Shown in pieces: positions 1 through 11,562 of a stretch of 64,000 bases of DNA. Position numbers and translations under genes: made by a program. The notes under the pieces are model-generated. The model was not told the origin of the DNA, searched no databases, and was given only the letters and a program-made list of their open reading frames with translations. Origin of the DNA: Carposina sasakii (Eukaryota > Arthropoda > Insecta > Lepidoptera > Carposinidae); contig CP053163.1 in the NCBI GenBank assembly GCA_014607495.2, positions 9,466,716-9,530,715 on the forward strand. Direction: 5' to 3'. Position 1 is the first letter of the stretch; each line of letters begins with the position of its first letter.

Positions 1-60
1 ATCCGTGTTCTCTGGCTACCTCTCCGGGAAAGAGGCGTGATTTTTATGTATGTATTCGAA
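1..60 (+). mobile_element. 3' tail of an RTE-like LINE (family M), cut by window edge
   Basis: The sequence matches the end of the LINE ORF seen at 34921-35109: the SGYLSGKEA-like frame, then a stop, then a TATG-rich tail. Only the last ~40 coding bases and the tail lie in the window. Confidence 0.6.
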
Positions 61-984
61 ATATCTTTTATCTCAGGGAAACCCATTATATGTATAGGTA
101 GGTATAATATAATAAGAATAAGTATTAAACATGACGATAAGTACACAATATTTTGATTAAATAGTATATTTTAAGATATAGTTTGAATTTCAAAATTACA
201 TACAGATCAAAACTTTTCCAATTTTATCATTAGCAGCGGAGTGGGAATTGATTCGTTCCAATTAACCCTCACTAGTGGCGAAATTGGAATATCGAACGAT
301 CCAGAGGGAATATCATGAAAATGTGCACCGCCATGCCTTCCTCTATCAAACTATAGTTGTGCTTATTTTCACAATCAAATAGAAATAAACGTGGAAAAGG
401 AAGACTGTCCTATCATTCGTTCTACTTTTTTGTCTTACATAAATGCGTTAATTTTCACTCTAACAATAATAAAACTCCTGTCTTTGCATTTTTACCCGAC
501 TGCGCGACGCAAAGGAATGGTATTGTGTTTAACAGCCTATGTATGTATGTATGTTCCTTTGAAGCACTACACAGACCAAACGCCTCGACCGATTTTTATG
601 ATTTAAACGTCAATCGATTCCTCTTAGTCCGGGGAGTGTCACTAAAGACATGACTAGTGAAAATCCAATATGGCGACTATTGGACGCCATTTTGTGAAAA
701 TAAAAAAAAATTAAGTCGACAAACTACGAGTATATCGGGTAGGGTATCGTTGAATAGGTATTTAAAAATCATTATTAGGTTTCTCACAACATTTTTCGAT
801 TCGACCAACCGTTTAGGATCTATATCGATTGAAAGTTGCGTAACAACCATTCTCACATATAACTTTTCAGACAGCAGCAAGACGAAAACTTCTTGCTGCC
901 GAGCATGTTGAGCATTATTCTTGAAGTACCTATTAGTAGCTAGGTACTCATAACAAAAAAGGATAAAATAAAAAACATAATTTA
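61..984. other. AT-rich stretch without a recognised gene
   Basis: Short open frames here (for example 357-653) have no recognisable domain. It contains the repeat-like motif at 488-580 and one TACGAGTA word at 725-732. Confidence 0.5.
488..580 (+). repeat. Short repeat with TTTTACCCGACTGCGC motif
   Basis: The motif ACCCGACTGCGC followed by a TATGTATGTATG run also occurs at 55600-55690, with the same order of parts. Probably the edge of an old interspersed repeat; the family is not identified. Confidence 0.35.
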
Positions 985-1392
985 AAAAATCCAAAAACCC
1001 GACTGCTTAAAAAGAACCAAATAATGTGTACAATAAAAAAAAACTGAAAAGAAAAAAAACAAGCACTTAGATGTTCAGTAGTCTAGAATTCTATAATATT
1101 ATTATGGAATGAATACTATTGAAGAACATAAAATATTTTCTAATGATCGTAACAACTGAACAGTCGGGATCCATTACCCGACAGCCAAGCTAATATTTCA
1201 ATGGATCCTGGCTGGTCAGTTGTTATGTTACGATCATTAGAAAATATTTTATGTTCTTCAATAGTATTCATTCCATTATAATATTAAAGAATTCTAGACC
1301 ACTGAACATCAAGTGCTTGTTTTTTTCTTTTCAGTTTTTTTATTATATACATTATTTGGTTCTTTTTTAAGCAGTCGGGTTTTTGGATTTTT
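985..1392. repeat. Foldback element with ~180-bp inverted arms
   Basis: The left arm starts AAAAATCCAAAAACCCGAC and its reverse complement closes the element at 1371-1392. The arms match through GTTCAGTAGTCTAGAATTCT, ATGAAGAACATAAAATATTT-like and CGTAACAACTGA segments with few mismatches. A loop of about 50 bp at 1160-1215 holds a smaller GGATCCATT/AATGGATCC palindrome. No coding capacity; behaves like a long-TIR MITE. Confidence 0.85.
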
Positions 1393-1809
1393 CAATTACT
1401 CGATGCAAAGTTATCTGACAGCTGAAGTTTTTCAAGTTACTCGTACGTTATGAATTCGAAGGTGGGAGTGTTGCGATAGCGAACTTCGATGTCAAACATT
1501 GTTATATACTAAGTACCCTTGGGATATTTTTCGAAGTTATTATCGAAGTAGCGTTAGTTCGCTCCTTGTCCGCTCTAAATGAGTTCGCCTGAGATATGCT
1601 TATTAAGTCGAGACGCAATGAAGCGCGAAATCGATTTTACATCAAATTATAAAGGAGAATGCTCATAAAGGCTAATTAATGTGTCCCTTCTAAGTTACTG
1701 TTATCTGTCGCTGCTATTTCCTAACATAAAAAAAAAACATTTTTAGCTTCTTTAATGATTTACACAAAAGTCTTTCATTATTAATAATATATGATATGTT
1801 TTGTATTAT

Positions 1810-1922
1810 TATCATCATCATCATTCCAGACATGAGAAGTCACCTGTTGAACATAGTTGCCTCCCCCAACAACCTCCACTGCGACCTGCTGGAAGTGGCC
1901 TGCATCCAGCAGACAGCCGCGG
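1810..1922 (-). mobile_element. RTE-like LINE 3' end (family L), degenerate
   Basis: Starts on the + strand with the (ATC)n run that is the complement of the LINE's (GAT)n tail. It continues with the complement of the EWRLLGEAYVQQWTS-coding end, decayed. Same family as 4485-4652 and 7181-7608. Confidence 0.7.
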
Positions 1923-2529
1923 TACTAACTAAATCCGTCCGAAACTTTAACACAAAAATAGCTTATTGACTGTAAAATATATAGGTATAACATTATTATT
2001 ATTAAAAGACAAAGAAATACCAAACCCTTCGTAACCTTATAACAAGCTTAGCTCCGACCCTTAACATAATTGATGTTCACGAACTCTCGCACTTCGGTCA
2101 CACAATACGTGGCAGTGACAGGTGTCAGAGAGAAGCCTTTTGAGACTTGAACCAAATCAGCTTTATAATAGAATTGATAAGCTATTAGTAACGGCATACT
2201 TTTTGATAACCATAAACCACTTTTTTTTCTCACAGACCCCTTGAAAAGTTAACTAGTTCTGGTGGAGGCCTACACCACATACAGATTATTTGTTGACCCC
2301 CATTTTTTTACGTCGACGTAGACCCCCGTCAAGTCTCCTGTGGATCCCTGGGGGTCCACCTGGACCACTTTGGGAACCACTGCATAAAACATAAATATAG
2401 CGCTTTATTGCCTAATAAGATTGTGCTTGCTAGACCTGGCTAGTGAAATAGTGTAAATAAATAAGTAATAATAAACTTTACAATACTCGATGTCTTGAAT
2501 AGCATGTAAGCACCTAAGCAACGGTATAC
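1923..2529. other. No recognised gene
   Basis: I see no domain or exon-like coding bias. The strings GACCCCC/GGGGGTC near 2290-2360 suggest a decayed repeat that I cannot name. Confidence 0.4.
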
Positions 2530-2690
2530 AGTAATAGGTACAGTAACAACGGTACACCCTGTATAAATATAACATATACATAAATATAGAAACATCCATG
2601 ACCCGGAAACATATATCGATATTCATTCTGAATTTTGTACATACCGGGATTCGAACCCAGACATCCAGGAATATGTCCTATCAAGCATAA
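2530..2690 (-). mobile_element. SINE-1 fragment (tRNA-derived), partial
   Basis: Contains the complement of the B box (GGGATTCGAACCC) and the downstream body with the ATCGATATTCAT and CATGACCCGGAAACA blocks found in full copies such as 46555-46800. The tRNA-like 5' part is lost. Confidence 0.6.
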
Positions 2691-2699
2691 AGTTCCATA

Positions 2700-2770
2700 C
2701 ATTACAACTCATAGGTACGTATGCGTCTACGCTTACGTGCACGCACACGCATCCGGTGTGCTCGAGCCAT
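2700..2770. repeat. CpG-rich palindromic repeat (family D), one end only
   Basis: Carries GCGTCTACGCTTACGTGCAC and ends GGTGTGCTCGAGCC, identical in plan to the right ends of 43131-43351 and 52873-53098. Confidence 0.6.
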
Positions 2771-3150
2771 TAATCTATCGACGGTCCATAATGCTTTCAA
2801 GCGAGTCGATAACGTTACATAGCGTAAAAGGTCAAAACTTAATGTACTTGTATTAAATTACAGTTTATTTTAATATTATGTTAATATAATTTTTTTCTGT
2901 GTCAAATAAATCTTTCTTTCATTTATTATTAAGTCAGACCGGTGTTTCATAATGTTTGAAATTCTAAGAATAACTGAGTTACTTAAAAATAAAAATTAAC
3001 GTTACAGCATCTTTAGGAAAACTTGAATAATAACTGAACTCATTTTAAATATTAAAACACGAAGTCCGACGATTTAAAGTACCCACGGAGCAAATAAAGA
3101 AAAATAATGTAACTACAAATCATTGGATTCAAATGATGGTTCAGTATATA

Positions 3151-3526
3151 CAGGATGATTTTTGGTCGTCAACGTTCCCGAAAACTACGGAATCTCCTCA
3201 TCATCACGATAATTTTTCTCCATGGAAGCATACCTGGGAAGTGTCTGGTTTTCAATATATTAGGGTCCAAAGTTGAGTAAATAGACTGCGTATTTCTGCA
3301 TAAATGCACATAGACGCGCGTAGCAAGGTTTTTTCACGAGAAATAATTAATATCTGTTTATAAAAAAACTAACATAAACACTAGACACTATAAATTTCGC
3401 CCGATCAAGAAATTTCAAAAAAAAAAATAATAATAATAAATCCTGCATTTTTTTGGCATAAACTTACTTTATTTGATGTATAGAGTACGTACCCTTCGTT
3501 AATGGTGGCCACAAAAAAACATCCTG
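3151..3526 (+). mobile_element. MITE A, copy 1
   Basis: About 376 bp bounded by TA and short inverted ends (CAGGATGATTTTT / AAAAACATCCTG). Nine copies lie in the window. The interior shares GAATCTCCTCATCATCACGA, a TCCATGGAAGCATACCTGGG block and a poly-A/T patch. TA targets and CAGGRTG ends fit a Tc1/mariner-type MITE. The 40-residue frame through it (DDFWSSTFPKTTES...) recurs only because the repeat recurs. Confidence 0.85.
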
Positions 3527-4484
3527 TATTATTCTAAATGACACAATTTATTTTAATATGCCTTCAAAATCATTAAAAAAATAGTTTCCTCGACATAAGA
3601 ACACAGAATCGTGCCATTGCGTCCATCATTCGTAGATGCATAAATTAATGATTAAAATGATTACTTTTAGTAAAAACAACAGATACTCAGCTAGATTTAT
3701 CTATTAAAATGTATTATCAAATCATAACTAACACTCAGCACCTTACCAAACTCGGCAAGTCATCTATAGCATCTTAAAAAAGCCACGAAACGCTTAATCA
3801 CCTTTTTAACTCTCCAATATTGCGTCACGTAACAACTTTATCAGGTCGCTATAGGGGAACCATTCGCCGTTGAACCCTAAAATTGTCCGTGAATAGCCGA
3901 AAATATTCCCAGCGAGGTATTATGGAAAGTAGAAGGCCTTTCTGGAAGCTAATGCGTATAATCTTGGCAACTTTTAATAGGGATCCCGAATTTGACGGTC
4001 ATTATTCAAGAAATATACTCGGGGGTGTCCCGCCATCTGTGAAAGTTTATTTCATTCGGATTGTGTCGTCAGGAACGATAGAATGGGGCATTTTTGCGGA
4101 ACCAGCCCGGTTTTTTTGGGCTCCCAAGTGTTTGTTATCTTTAAGTTTGTAACAAAGTTTTGAGTTATGAGTTAGATAATGGAGACGGGATGACAAAGGC
4201 CATGGAAACTTTTTTTACACATTTTTACCATCATCGTATCTATTTCATTCATAAACGTTGCTTAGAAAGATATACAAGTACAGAAACAATAATTATTATG
4301 AATAGGTAGCTTGAGATTTGAAAATTTTAATATGTTTTGGTAACTACACTATAAGTAAAGTGATTTTACAAATTAATATTTATATAGGTATATATTTGAA
4401 TGTTCTTTAAATAAATCAAAATTAAAATTATTTGTTTCAGATGTGTTCAGTATTCATAATGTAAGTACCACGTAATGTAAGTAT
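3527..4484. other. No recognised gene
   Basis: An 89-residue open frame at 3883-4152 shows no motif I recognise and is AT-rich like its surroundings. The right edge ends in the target duplication of the next LINE. Confidence 0.4.
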
Positions 4485-4652
4485 CGGCAAACGCAGCATG
4501 GGAAGGCCACCCGCGAGGTGGACGGACGATCTGGCCAAGATCGCGGGCGTCGGTTGGATCCAGGCTGCTTCCGACCGGCCGGAGTGGAGGTTGCTGGGGG
4601 AGGCCTATGTCCAACAGTGGACTTCTCAGGGCTGTAAATGATGATGATGATG
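4485..4652 (+). mobile_element. 5'-truncated RTE-like LINE (family L) with 11-bp target duplication
   Basis: The insertion is exactly delimited: AATGTAAGTAT occurs at 4474-4484 and again at 4653-4663. It carries the final 51 codons of ORF2, then the stop overlaps a (GAT)n tail. The intact end frame makes this one of the younger LINE scraps here. Confidence 0.9.
4486..4641 (+). pseudogene. LINE ORF2 C-terminus (51 residues)
   Basis: The frame reads GKRSMGRPPARWTDDLAKI, then GWIQAASDRPEWRLLGEAY and VQQWTSQGCK, then a stop. This is the extreme C-terminus that follows the reverse transcriptase in RTE-like LINEs of Lepidoptera (family recalled, not searched). No start codon belongs to it: the element is truncated at its 5' side and cannot make a working enzyme. 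The same end is seen, decayed, at 7222-7596, 33082-33300, 40193-40410 and 63634-63784. Confidence 0.85.
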
Positions 4653-4691
4653 AATGTAAGTATACCTAAACCTATTTTGCTTGATCCTATA

Positions 4692-4842
4692 CAGGATGTA
4701 ACAAAAAGGGTATGTTAAGCGAAAAGCTACGTAAATAGCCCATTGTAGAGAACCTAACCACAAAATTTGAGATTCGAAATCACATATTTATTTTTCCCGA
4801 TAGTATGGAGAATTTTTAAATATCTCAGGAATTTTCATACAT
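4692..4842 (+). mobile_element. MITE B, left half only (copy 1)
   Basis: Begins TA|CAGGATGTAACAAAAAGG and follows the family through GTTAAGCGAAAAGCT and the CAGGAATTTTCATAC centre. It stops there, so the inverted right arm is missing. Confidence 0.8.
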
Positions 4843-4873
4843 AGGTAAGTTACATATATAGGTATTAGTAGTT

Positions 4874-5125
4874 TGACGGCCGATTGGTGTAGTTGGTAGT
4901 GGCTCTGCCTGCGACGCCATAGGTCCTGGGTTCGAATCCCGGTAGGTGCAAATATTGTTATGATGAATATTGATGTTTGTTTCCGAGTCATGGATGTTTC
5001 TATACTAATCTATGTATTTTTATACCGTTTGCTTAGAACCCATGACACAAGACCTTAGGGATCTTAATGTGGGGCTAGGTCAATGTGTTGTGAAGTGTGT
5101 GAATATTTTATTTATATTAGTATCT
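4874..5125 (+). mobile_element. SINE-1, near full-length (tRNA-derived)
   Basis: The head has a pol III A box (TGGTGTAGTTGG) and B box (GGTTCGAATCC) with tRNA-like spacing. The body has GATGTTTGTTTCCGAGTCAT, a TATGTATTT run and GACCTTAGGGATCTTAAT, ending GTCAATGTGTTGTGAAG. The internal promoter suggests transcription by RNA polymerase III. Nine full or partial copies lie in the window. Confidence 0.85.
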
Positions 5126-5380
5126 TTTTTTACATGAACGCGAAACTAATATTTACCTAGCCTCACTAATGTCTTTACTCTGTGGAATAAAGGAATTTCT
5201 TTCATATTCCCAATATTTTTTTATTTCAGCTATGTACGAAATGTATTAATAAAAATCATTCCATAATCCGAATTGCGTCTCAAATCGAGAACTAGAGGTT
5301 CGTCCATATCATGAAGCAGGATACAAACTGGAGCTGTGATAGTTAATGCAATCATACTCGTACAACTAATGCACTCTATA

Positions 5381-5570
5381 CAGGATATAACAAAAAGGCT
5401 AAGCGAAAAGCTATGTAAATAGCCCACCATAGAGAACCTATTTCCAAAATTTCAGACTCAAATTCACATTTTTATTTTTCCAGATAGTATGAAGAATTCC
5501 GAAACAACTCAGGAATGTCCATACAATCTTGAAAAATAAAAATGTAACATACCCTTTCTGTTACACCCTG
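5381..5570. mobile_element. MITE B, copy 2 (palindromic)
   Basis: TA-flanked; left end CAGGATATAACAAAAAGG, right end complementary (CTGTTACACCCTG). The centre is shortened compared with 20150-20401. Confidence 0.85.
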
Positions 5571-6070
5571 TTTATGTATAGGTAGATACATCGCAGTATA
5601 GTAGAGCACCGTTTCGTTGTAATCACTCCATGGTCCGTACCCAACCCATTGTCTGCCTCGGTGACAGGTCAGAAAGATCGTATTACCAATGCTCTTCAAC
5701 CCTCACTGCTCGCCCCACCCACCCAAGCCCCTCGAGTTCTTCACCCTGTGTCCGACATGATCGCAAGGTGTAGACGGTTTGAGGGACCATCGAGTTATTC
5801 ACCTGCTAGTCCGATATAACAAGAATATGGTGAAAATATTTATGTCGGTAACTGGGCAACCTACAAATATTTTATATTTTACCTATCATCCTACAGGAGT
5901 CAAGTAGTTCATTTATACTTGTTATAGAGTAACAGTAACTAACTATTGGTTACGATAGGCTTGTACTACACACTAGTTGTATATAGTACAAACCTATCAC
6001 ACACTACACTTGTACTAGGCAAAAGTTGCATTTGGTTATCGGATATTTTCATGTTGTTAAAATAAATAAA
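5571..6070. other. No recognised gene
   Basis: Includes a C-rich patch (CGCCCCACCCACCCAAGCCC) near 5711. Around 5900-6010 there are several repeats of ACTAGT/TTGTACTA words. No coding signal. Confidence 0.4.
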
Positions 6071-6175
6071 TATTACTCAGTTGGTTAGAGCAAAAGCGCG
6101 GTTTGCGAGTGGTCGTGAGTTCAAATCTCACTCGGGTGAAGAATTTTTTCATTTTCTTATTAATATTTTATAAAT
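6071..6175 (+). mobile_element. tRNA-like SINE-4, copy 1
   Basis: Carries CTCAGTTGGTTAGAGC (D-arm/A box) and GTTCAAATCTCACTCGGGTG (T-arm/B box and 3' acceptor). It is followed by a tail GAAGAATTTTTTCATTTTC then TTATTAAT that also follows the tRNA-like parts at 37155 and 50895. The shared tail marks a SINE, not a tRNA gene. Confidence 0.7.
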
Positions 6176-6829
6176 AAATATTTTCCGATTTTATATTTTC
6201 CTCTATATTTTTTCAATATAAATTTCATAACATTAACTATTACTTTTTATACTTACATGAAAATTAATAAGTAAACTTACTCTGTAAACCTTATAATTAC
6301 GACGAAAAAACGACGTCTAATAATTACAAATACATATCAAAAACCACCGTAGATTTATCACAAAAATAAAACCATATTCCCCATAAACTTCAAACGCAAT
6401 TTACACATACTTTCGACCGATTAAGTTAGTCCAATGAAGTTTAATATGAAGAGAACAACGCAAGTATTCTAATTAGTACCGGCTATTGCCAACAAAGGCA
6501 CCACTCTGCCCACAGATTATATACACTGGCCGGCAAGATGGCCGCCCTCCATAGTTATTAGAAATTGAAATTAGTAAGTTAGGAATTTCTACAGTTTGTT
6601 CAATAGTTCACTACTAATATTTTTATTAGAAAGCAAGTTTATGTGAATGATGTTAAATATTATTTTACAGTGCGAACTATAGCGACTTTATTACCCGTGA
6701 GTCTTAACTAAAAAGTTTTAAAAAAATGGCAATTTCACTTTTCCTACCCAGGAGGGATAGGCAGTAGGTATTAGGCAGGTAGTAAGATCGTTATTTTTCG
6801 CAAAAAGCCTACCCGAAAAGTATCATAAA
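6176..6829. other. No recognised gene
   Basis: AT-rich, with no open frame above 60 codons. Nothing repeat-like matched elsewhere in the window. Confidence 0.4.
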
Positions 6830-7095
6830 ATCCGCGTGGTACGGGCAGAGTATATTTTGTACCACCCCTGCCTGCCCGTGGATATCGTACGAGGCGGTTA
6901 AGGGTTTCCGAGAGGTGGGCAGCAGCGCCTCCCGTACTGACAACAAAGTCCGAAAATCACTCTGCGATTACCAACCCGCCAGCGTGGTGACTATGGGTAA
7001 AACCCCCTCTGGCGTGCATATAGTTAGAGAGGGCCTTGTGGCGTGCCCTGTGGGAGGCCTACGTCCAGCAGTGGACTGAAATAGGCTAAAGAAGA
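6830..7095 (+). mobile_element. SINE-T, copy 1 (RTE-like 3' end)
   Basis: Starts near CCGCGTGGTACGGGCAGAG and contains CGTACGAGGCGGTTAAGGG and CAGCGCCTCCCGTACTGAC. It ends GTCCAGCAGTGGACTGAAAT plus a purine tail. Six long copies start at the same 5' point, so this is a defined short element, not random LINE truncation. Confidence 0.8.
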
Positions 7096-7180
7096 GTTTT
7101 CTAGTCATTTGGTTAATACTATGCTAAACGAAAATAAAATAAGAAGAAGAGTTAGCCATTTAAAGGCATTCTCGTTGTAT

Positions 7181-7608
7181 CATCATTTACAGCCCTGAGA
7201 AGTCCACTGTTGGACATAGGCCTACCCCAACAACCTCCACTCCGACCGGTCGGAAGCAGCCTGCATCCAACCGAAGCCCGCAACCTTGGCCAGGTCGTCC
7301 GCCCACCTCGCGGGTGGCCTTCCCACGCTGCGCTTGCCGATACGTGGTATCCACTCTAGAACTTTCCGACTCCATCGGCCATCAGCTCTTCGAGCTATGT
7401 GCCCTGCCCATTGCCACTTCAGCTTGCTAGACCGTTCAGCTATGTCGGTGATCTTTGTACGTCTGCGGATCTCCTCATTTCTGATTCGATCACGCAGAGA
7501 GATCCCAAGCATAGCTCTTTCCATCGCTCGCTGTGGGATCCTGAGCTTTTTTATGAGGCATATAGTTAGAGACCACGTCTCGGCACCGTAGGTCATCAGT
7601 CATCACCG
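7181..7608 (-). mobile_element. 5'-truncated RTE-like LINE (family L) with target duplication
   Basis: Flanked by GGCATTCTCGTTGTAT (7165-7180) and GGCATCTCGTTGTAT (7608-7622), a target duplication with one indel. On the minus strand it runs from inside ORF2 to the (GAT)n-type tail. Confidence 0.88.
7222..7596 (-). pseudogene. LINE ORF2 C-terminal fragment (124 residues), broken
   Basis: The protein begins MTYGAETWSLT and continues with QRAMERAMLGISLRDRIRN, then RRRTKITDIA, KWQWAGHIARR, GKRSVGRPPARWADD and SDRSEWRLLG. This is the connection and C-terminal region downstream of the reverse transcriptase of RTE-like LINEs (family knowledge, recalled). The methionine is not a true start: the element is truncated at 7608. 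Against the sister copy at 4486-4641, a TAG replaces the GAG of LLGEAYVQQ, so the last dozen codons are cut off. Non-functional remnant; confident about the family group, less about the exact clade. Confidence 0.88.
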
Positions 7609-7739
7609 GCATCTCGTTGTATACAGAGCAACATACATAGTACACATCGCTGTGTACCCAGAAATGCAGCATCGCGAAGGAGATACTTTAGCCACGTTTA
7701 GCATATATGTCTAGATATTCCTACGTTTAGATATACCTA

Positions 7740-7812
7740 TCACCAACCCGTCTGCCCAGCGTGTGGCAGTAGCCTTGTGGAGTACCCTGGGGGAGGCTGA
7801 AGAAGAAGAAAA
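7740..7812 (+). mobile_element. SINE-T 3' fragment
   Basis: Contains CACCAACCCGTCTGCCCAGC and GTGGAGTACCCTGGGGGAGG followed by a GAAGAAGAA tail, as at 6830-7095, with an internal deletion. Confidence 0.6.
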
Positions 7813-9444
7813 TATACCTATATACATATATACATATAATATAGGAACACACGGTTGTGTTCCCGAAATGGAGAAGGAGATCACACAGCCTCGATTAGCA
7901 TTGCGGGGACAAAATCAAAATCACATTAAAAGTTAATTATGAGTGACAATTTCAAATCGCCTGAAAAAGTATCTACTGGATACAACACGTTCCGTACTCC
8001 AATATTATCATGCTATTCAGGTAGGTGAAGTGTGTCACGAGCTATTAAGCTATTACGTTCGGTACATTTGCCGCTCGGTGTCTGCCAGGTTACGCTTATG
8101 CGTCTCTCATGCTCATGGCTTGATTATCTGTGGCTTGTAGGTATCTATGTAGAGTCGACTGGGGAACTCAAGCATTCTCACAGGCAATACACTAGCACTA
8201 GCTAGGCTGTGGGAATTCCCTTATAATCCTGCAGACTGGTTTCTTATAGTAGTATGCCAAAGTGAATAAATTCCGAGAATACGACTGTTGCCAACCTCCC
8301 TGTGATCAGATTTAGAGTTATGGTTCTCAAAGCGTGTGTTGTGACCCCCCTATTGTAAACTTTAGACTGTAAATAATTTATCTAGGTACTTACATATTCT
8401 TTGCTATGTGCTCTTAGAAAGAAAGTTTTTATATTTTTCAATCGATTTCCTAAAATAGATTATTGATTCCACTACATTTTTGAGTTTTAATATGATTATT
8501 ACTTGTTCAAATATATTAATTGATTCTGATGGTCTGATGATATTATTGGAAGATCACACAATAATAATTATTGTCACAATAATAAATTGTCGTCTATTTA
8601 TAATGTCGTCTATTTATATTAGAATAAAAATAGTTTCGGCTTTTTGAGTAAAGCAATAATTTATAATATAGGTTTAGGTTTAAAGTTATTTCTAGTGCAA
8701 TCTAGGTGAAATTAAGCTGTTGAAGTTAGAAATCTTGTAAACTAATTCACAGTATACGAAGTAAGATTACACAAAGACAATGGGTCACCGCTGGCTGCTG
8801 GCATGCTTCTATCGTTTCATCAGTGTTTATGAAACGTTTATTACGGTTTCCTTGAGCTGTAAAATACTGGTGCTATTTCATTGAGCTGGCAGTATGCCGA
8901 TTTACTGGATACCTTATAGTTTTTTGGTCACATCCGTCTTCGTATAAAAAAGTTATTAAAATTTTTTAAATAAGACATATTACTATGTGGGTATGTAATG
9001 TAATAAAATATTTATGTAGGCAATAACATTTATAGGAATTAAACTCGTTTCTGGCATCATACAGTGCTCAATATTAAAATAGGCCATACCTGACGTTTGG
9101 TCTTAACTTGTGAAATACATAGCATAATGTTATACAAATAATGTACAAACCTACACCTAATTACTTTTAAATACATATGAGCCGAGTTGTTTCCTTAGAG
9201 CTTACATTTAACAATGACCCATAACGTGGGTTAGCAGTAATAAGTTTGGGAACCTACGAACAGGGGAATCTGGAAGATTTCTCTTGCAAGCTCGAGCCTA
9301 CAACGCATGTGTACGGTACAGCCAAATGAATTCCAACGTCTCTGCAACTGGCCAGCGAGCTGCACTGTCAATGGAGTAATTACAACGAGGAAATTATACA
9401 ATCAATGTTATATTCATATGATCCTGATTGGTCCATGCACATAA
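7813..9444. other. No recognised gene; traces of old repeats
   Basis: 7850-7930 and 8150-8230 resemble parts of repeat Q (see 61690-61835): GGTTGTGTTCCCGAAATGG and CTCAAGCATTCTCACAGGC. The rest is AT-rich without coding signal. Confidence 0.4.
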
Positions 9445-9690
9445 ACATTCGCCGTGTGGGCAGAGTAGAAAAGCACAACCCAATGTATGTCCGTGGGTAT
9501 GCCAATTGAGGATTTTTTATAAGTGGACAGCAGCGCCTCCCGTATTGAGAGCATAGTCAAATCACACTGTGCTCATCATCCCGTCTGCCCAGCGTGGTGA
9601 CAATAGGCAAAAACCCTCTACAGCAGTAGCCTTGTGGCGTGCCCTGAAGGGGGCCTACTTCCAACAGTGGACTGCAGTTGGCTTATGTGT
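9445..9690 (+). mobile_element. SINE-T, copy 2, degenerate
   Basis: The 5' CGCCGTGTGGGCAGAG, middle CAGCGCCTCCCGTATTGAGA and end CCAACAGTGGACTGCAGTTG align in order with SINE-T, with many substitutions. An older copy. Confidence 0.75.
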
Positions 9691-9861
9691 AAATATTACA
9701 ACGCTTCCTTCTTATATCTACTCCGAGGCTTTGCCAAAGCTGTAGAGCTTTGCAAGTGTTATCGGGATAAATATATAGATTCTGAAATGGGCATGATTCA
9801 TTCACATAGAGATCACATTTACTAGTAGAATAGGTAGGATGAAATTAGGACTAGGATAATA

Positions 9862-10229
9862 CAGGGTGTTTTTGGCTGCCGCCCTTAACGAAGGGTACGT
9901 ACTATATTCATCAAATAAAGTAAGTTTATGCCAAAAAAAATGGTGGGAAACGATGTAAATAAAAAATAAAAAAATTACTCGATTGGGCAAAATTTATAGT
10001 GTTTATGCAAGTTTTTTCATAGACAGATATTAATTATTTCTCGTGAAAAAATCTTGCTACACGCGTCAATGTGCATTTATGCAGAAAAATGCAGTCTATT
10101 TACTCAACTTTGGACCTTAATATTTTGGAAACCAGACACTTCCCAGGTATGCTTCCATGGAGAAAAATGATCGTGATGACGAGGAGATTCCGTAGTTTTC
10201 GGGAACGTTGACGACCAAAAATCACCCTG
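9862..10229 (-). mobile_element. MITE A, copy 2
   Basis: Inverse orientation to 3151-3526: CAGGGTGTTTTTGGCTGCC on the left, AAAAATCACCCTG on the right, TA flanks. Confidence 0.85.
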
Positions 10230-10242
10230 TATACATACACAA

Positions 10243-10425
10243 TCACGCCTTTATTCCTTACGGGGTAGGCAGAGCACCAAGGGCCGATAGAACCACATGG
10301 TGCCACTTCTGAACAATTTTGAGGGTATGGTTGAGATGTACAAGTTCGGTTAGTAGTGACAGATGATTAGCCCATTACCTACAAAACACCAAGACCCTCT
10401 TGTTCCTCTACTAACTTGTATTGAC
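10243..10425 (-). repeat. Interspersed repeat R4, copy a
   Basis: Complement of 16688-16965: it contains the inverse of GTGGTTCTATCGGCCCTTGG and CAAGAGGGTCTTGGTGTTTT. Its 3' end resembles the tail of LINE family M. Confidence 0.75.
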
Positions 10426-11021
10426 GGTATAGCATATTATACAGTTATACAGTATAAGATAATATGTATGATATTTTCTTTTTAACTCTGGCTCTTTTAA
10501 CAAAGGCGGGGCAAAGGAATGAGTAGAGTGAGGTATGTAGAGATAGACAGGTGATTTGATGTAGTTGGACACTGTATCAAGTTCTGGCCGAAGGTCGTAG
10601 GTTCTATTCCTTGCAATCATTTTACGCTAAGGTATATCTAACTTACAATTCAGTGTAAGTTGTGAATGGAGTCTGGAGACCAGCAAAATAAGATATAACA
10701 TTAGTGTACCTTGCTCAGTATAAAAGCCGCTTCCAGTATGTTTAACTGGAATGCTACAAGCGTTCTCTAACGGTTATGGTAACTGCTGTGCTATTGTCTC
10801 CACATTGCATCATCTGTAGCAACTTCCTGTGCAATCTTGATATACAATGTGCAATGAGAGCCAAGTTCAAAGCTGATAAAGGAATCTATTAATAAGCATA
10901 TCAAGTTCTGTGAAGAAAATCCTGATAGTTTTAGAATATTTGTCTAATTAGGGCAATTTTGGAATGGGGGATAACTTCATTTTGACGCTTTAAAACTTGT
11001 ATACCTGTAGGCATTCTTATT
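10426..11021. other. No recognised gene
   Basis: Around 10540-10620 there is a weak SINE-like string (TTCTATTCC, GGTCGTAGGTT) that I could not place. Otherwise plain AT-rich DNA. Confidence 0.35.
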
Positions 11022-11278
11022 TTTCTTCAGCCTATTACAGTCTACTGCTGGACGTAGGCCTCCCCAGGGCACGCCACAAGGCTACTGCCACAGGGGGGTT
11101 TTGCCCATAGTCACCACGCTGGGCAGGCGGGTTGGTGACCGCAGTGTGATTTTTAAGACTATGTTGTCAGTACGGGAGGCGCTGCTGCCCGCCTCCAGGA
11201 AACCTTAATCGCCTCGTACGATACCCACGGGCAAGCAGGGGTGGTACAAACTCTACTCTGCCAGCACCACGCGGCATA
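11022..11278 (-). mobile_element. SINE-T, copy 3, full-length
   Basis: Reads on + as the complement of the SINE: TTCTTCAGCCTATTACAGTC through CTCTGCCAGCACCACGCGGC. Both ends agree with copies 4 and 6. Confidence 0.85.
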
Positions 11279-11562
11279 TAAACCTACTTATCGTAGGGTC
11301 GATGCGATTACAGATATTTTTAGGTTATAGTATAAAATATCGATTTTTGCACATTTATAGCAAATTTCTCGTATTGTTGTCTCCAAACATTCTGTCCACT
11401 CTAATTTACTAAGTGTTTTCTGCTTCTATCTTCGCATAAAATCAGCATAATTTTACGCGAACTATTGCATAAAAGCAGAAAAATCATTATTTCACTTCAC
11501 ATGACATATGTACTATTAATATCACTATTTTATCTGTGGTTATACATTAAACATAAGTAACA

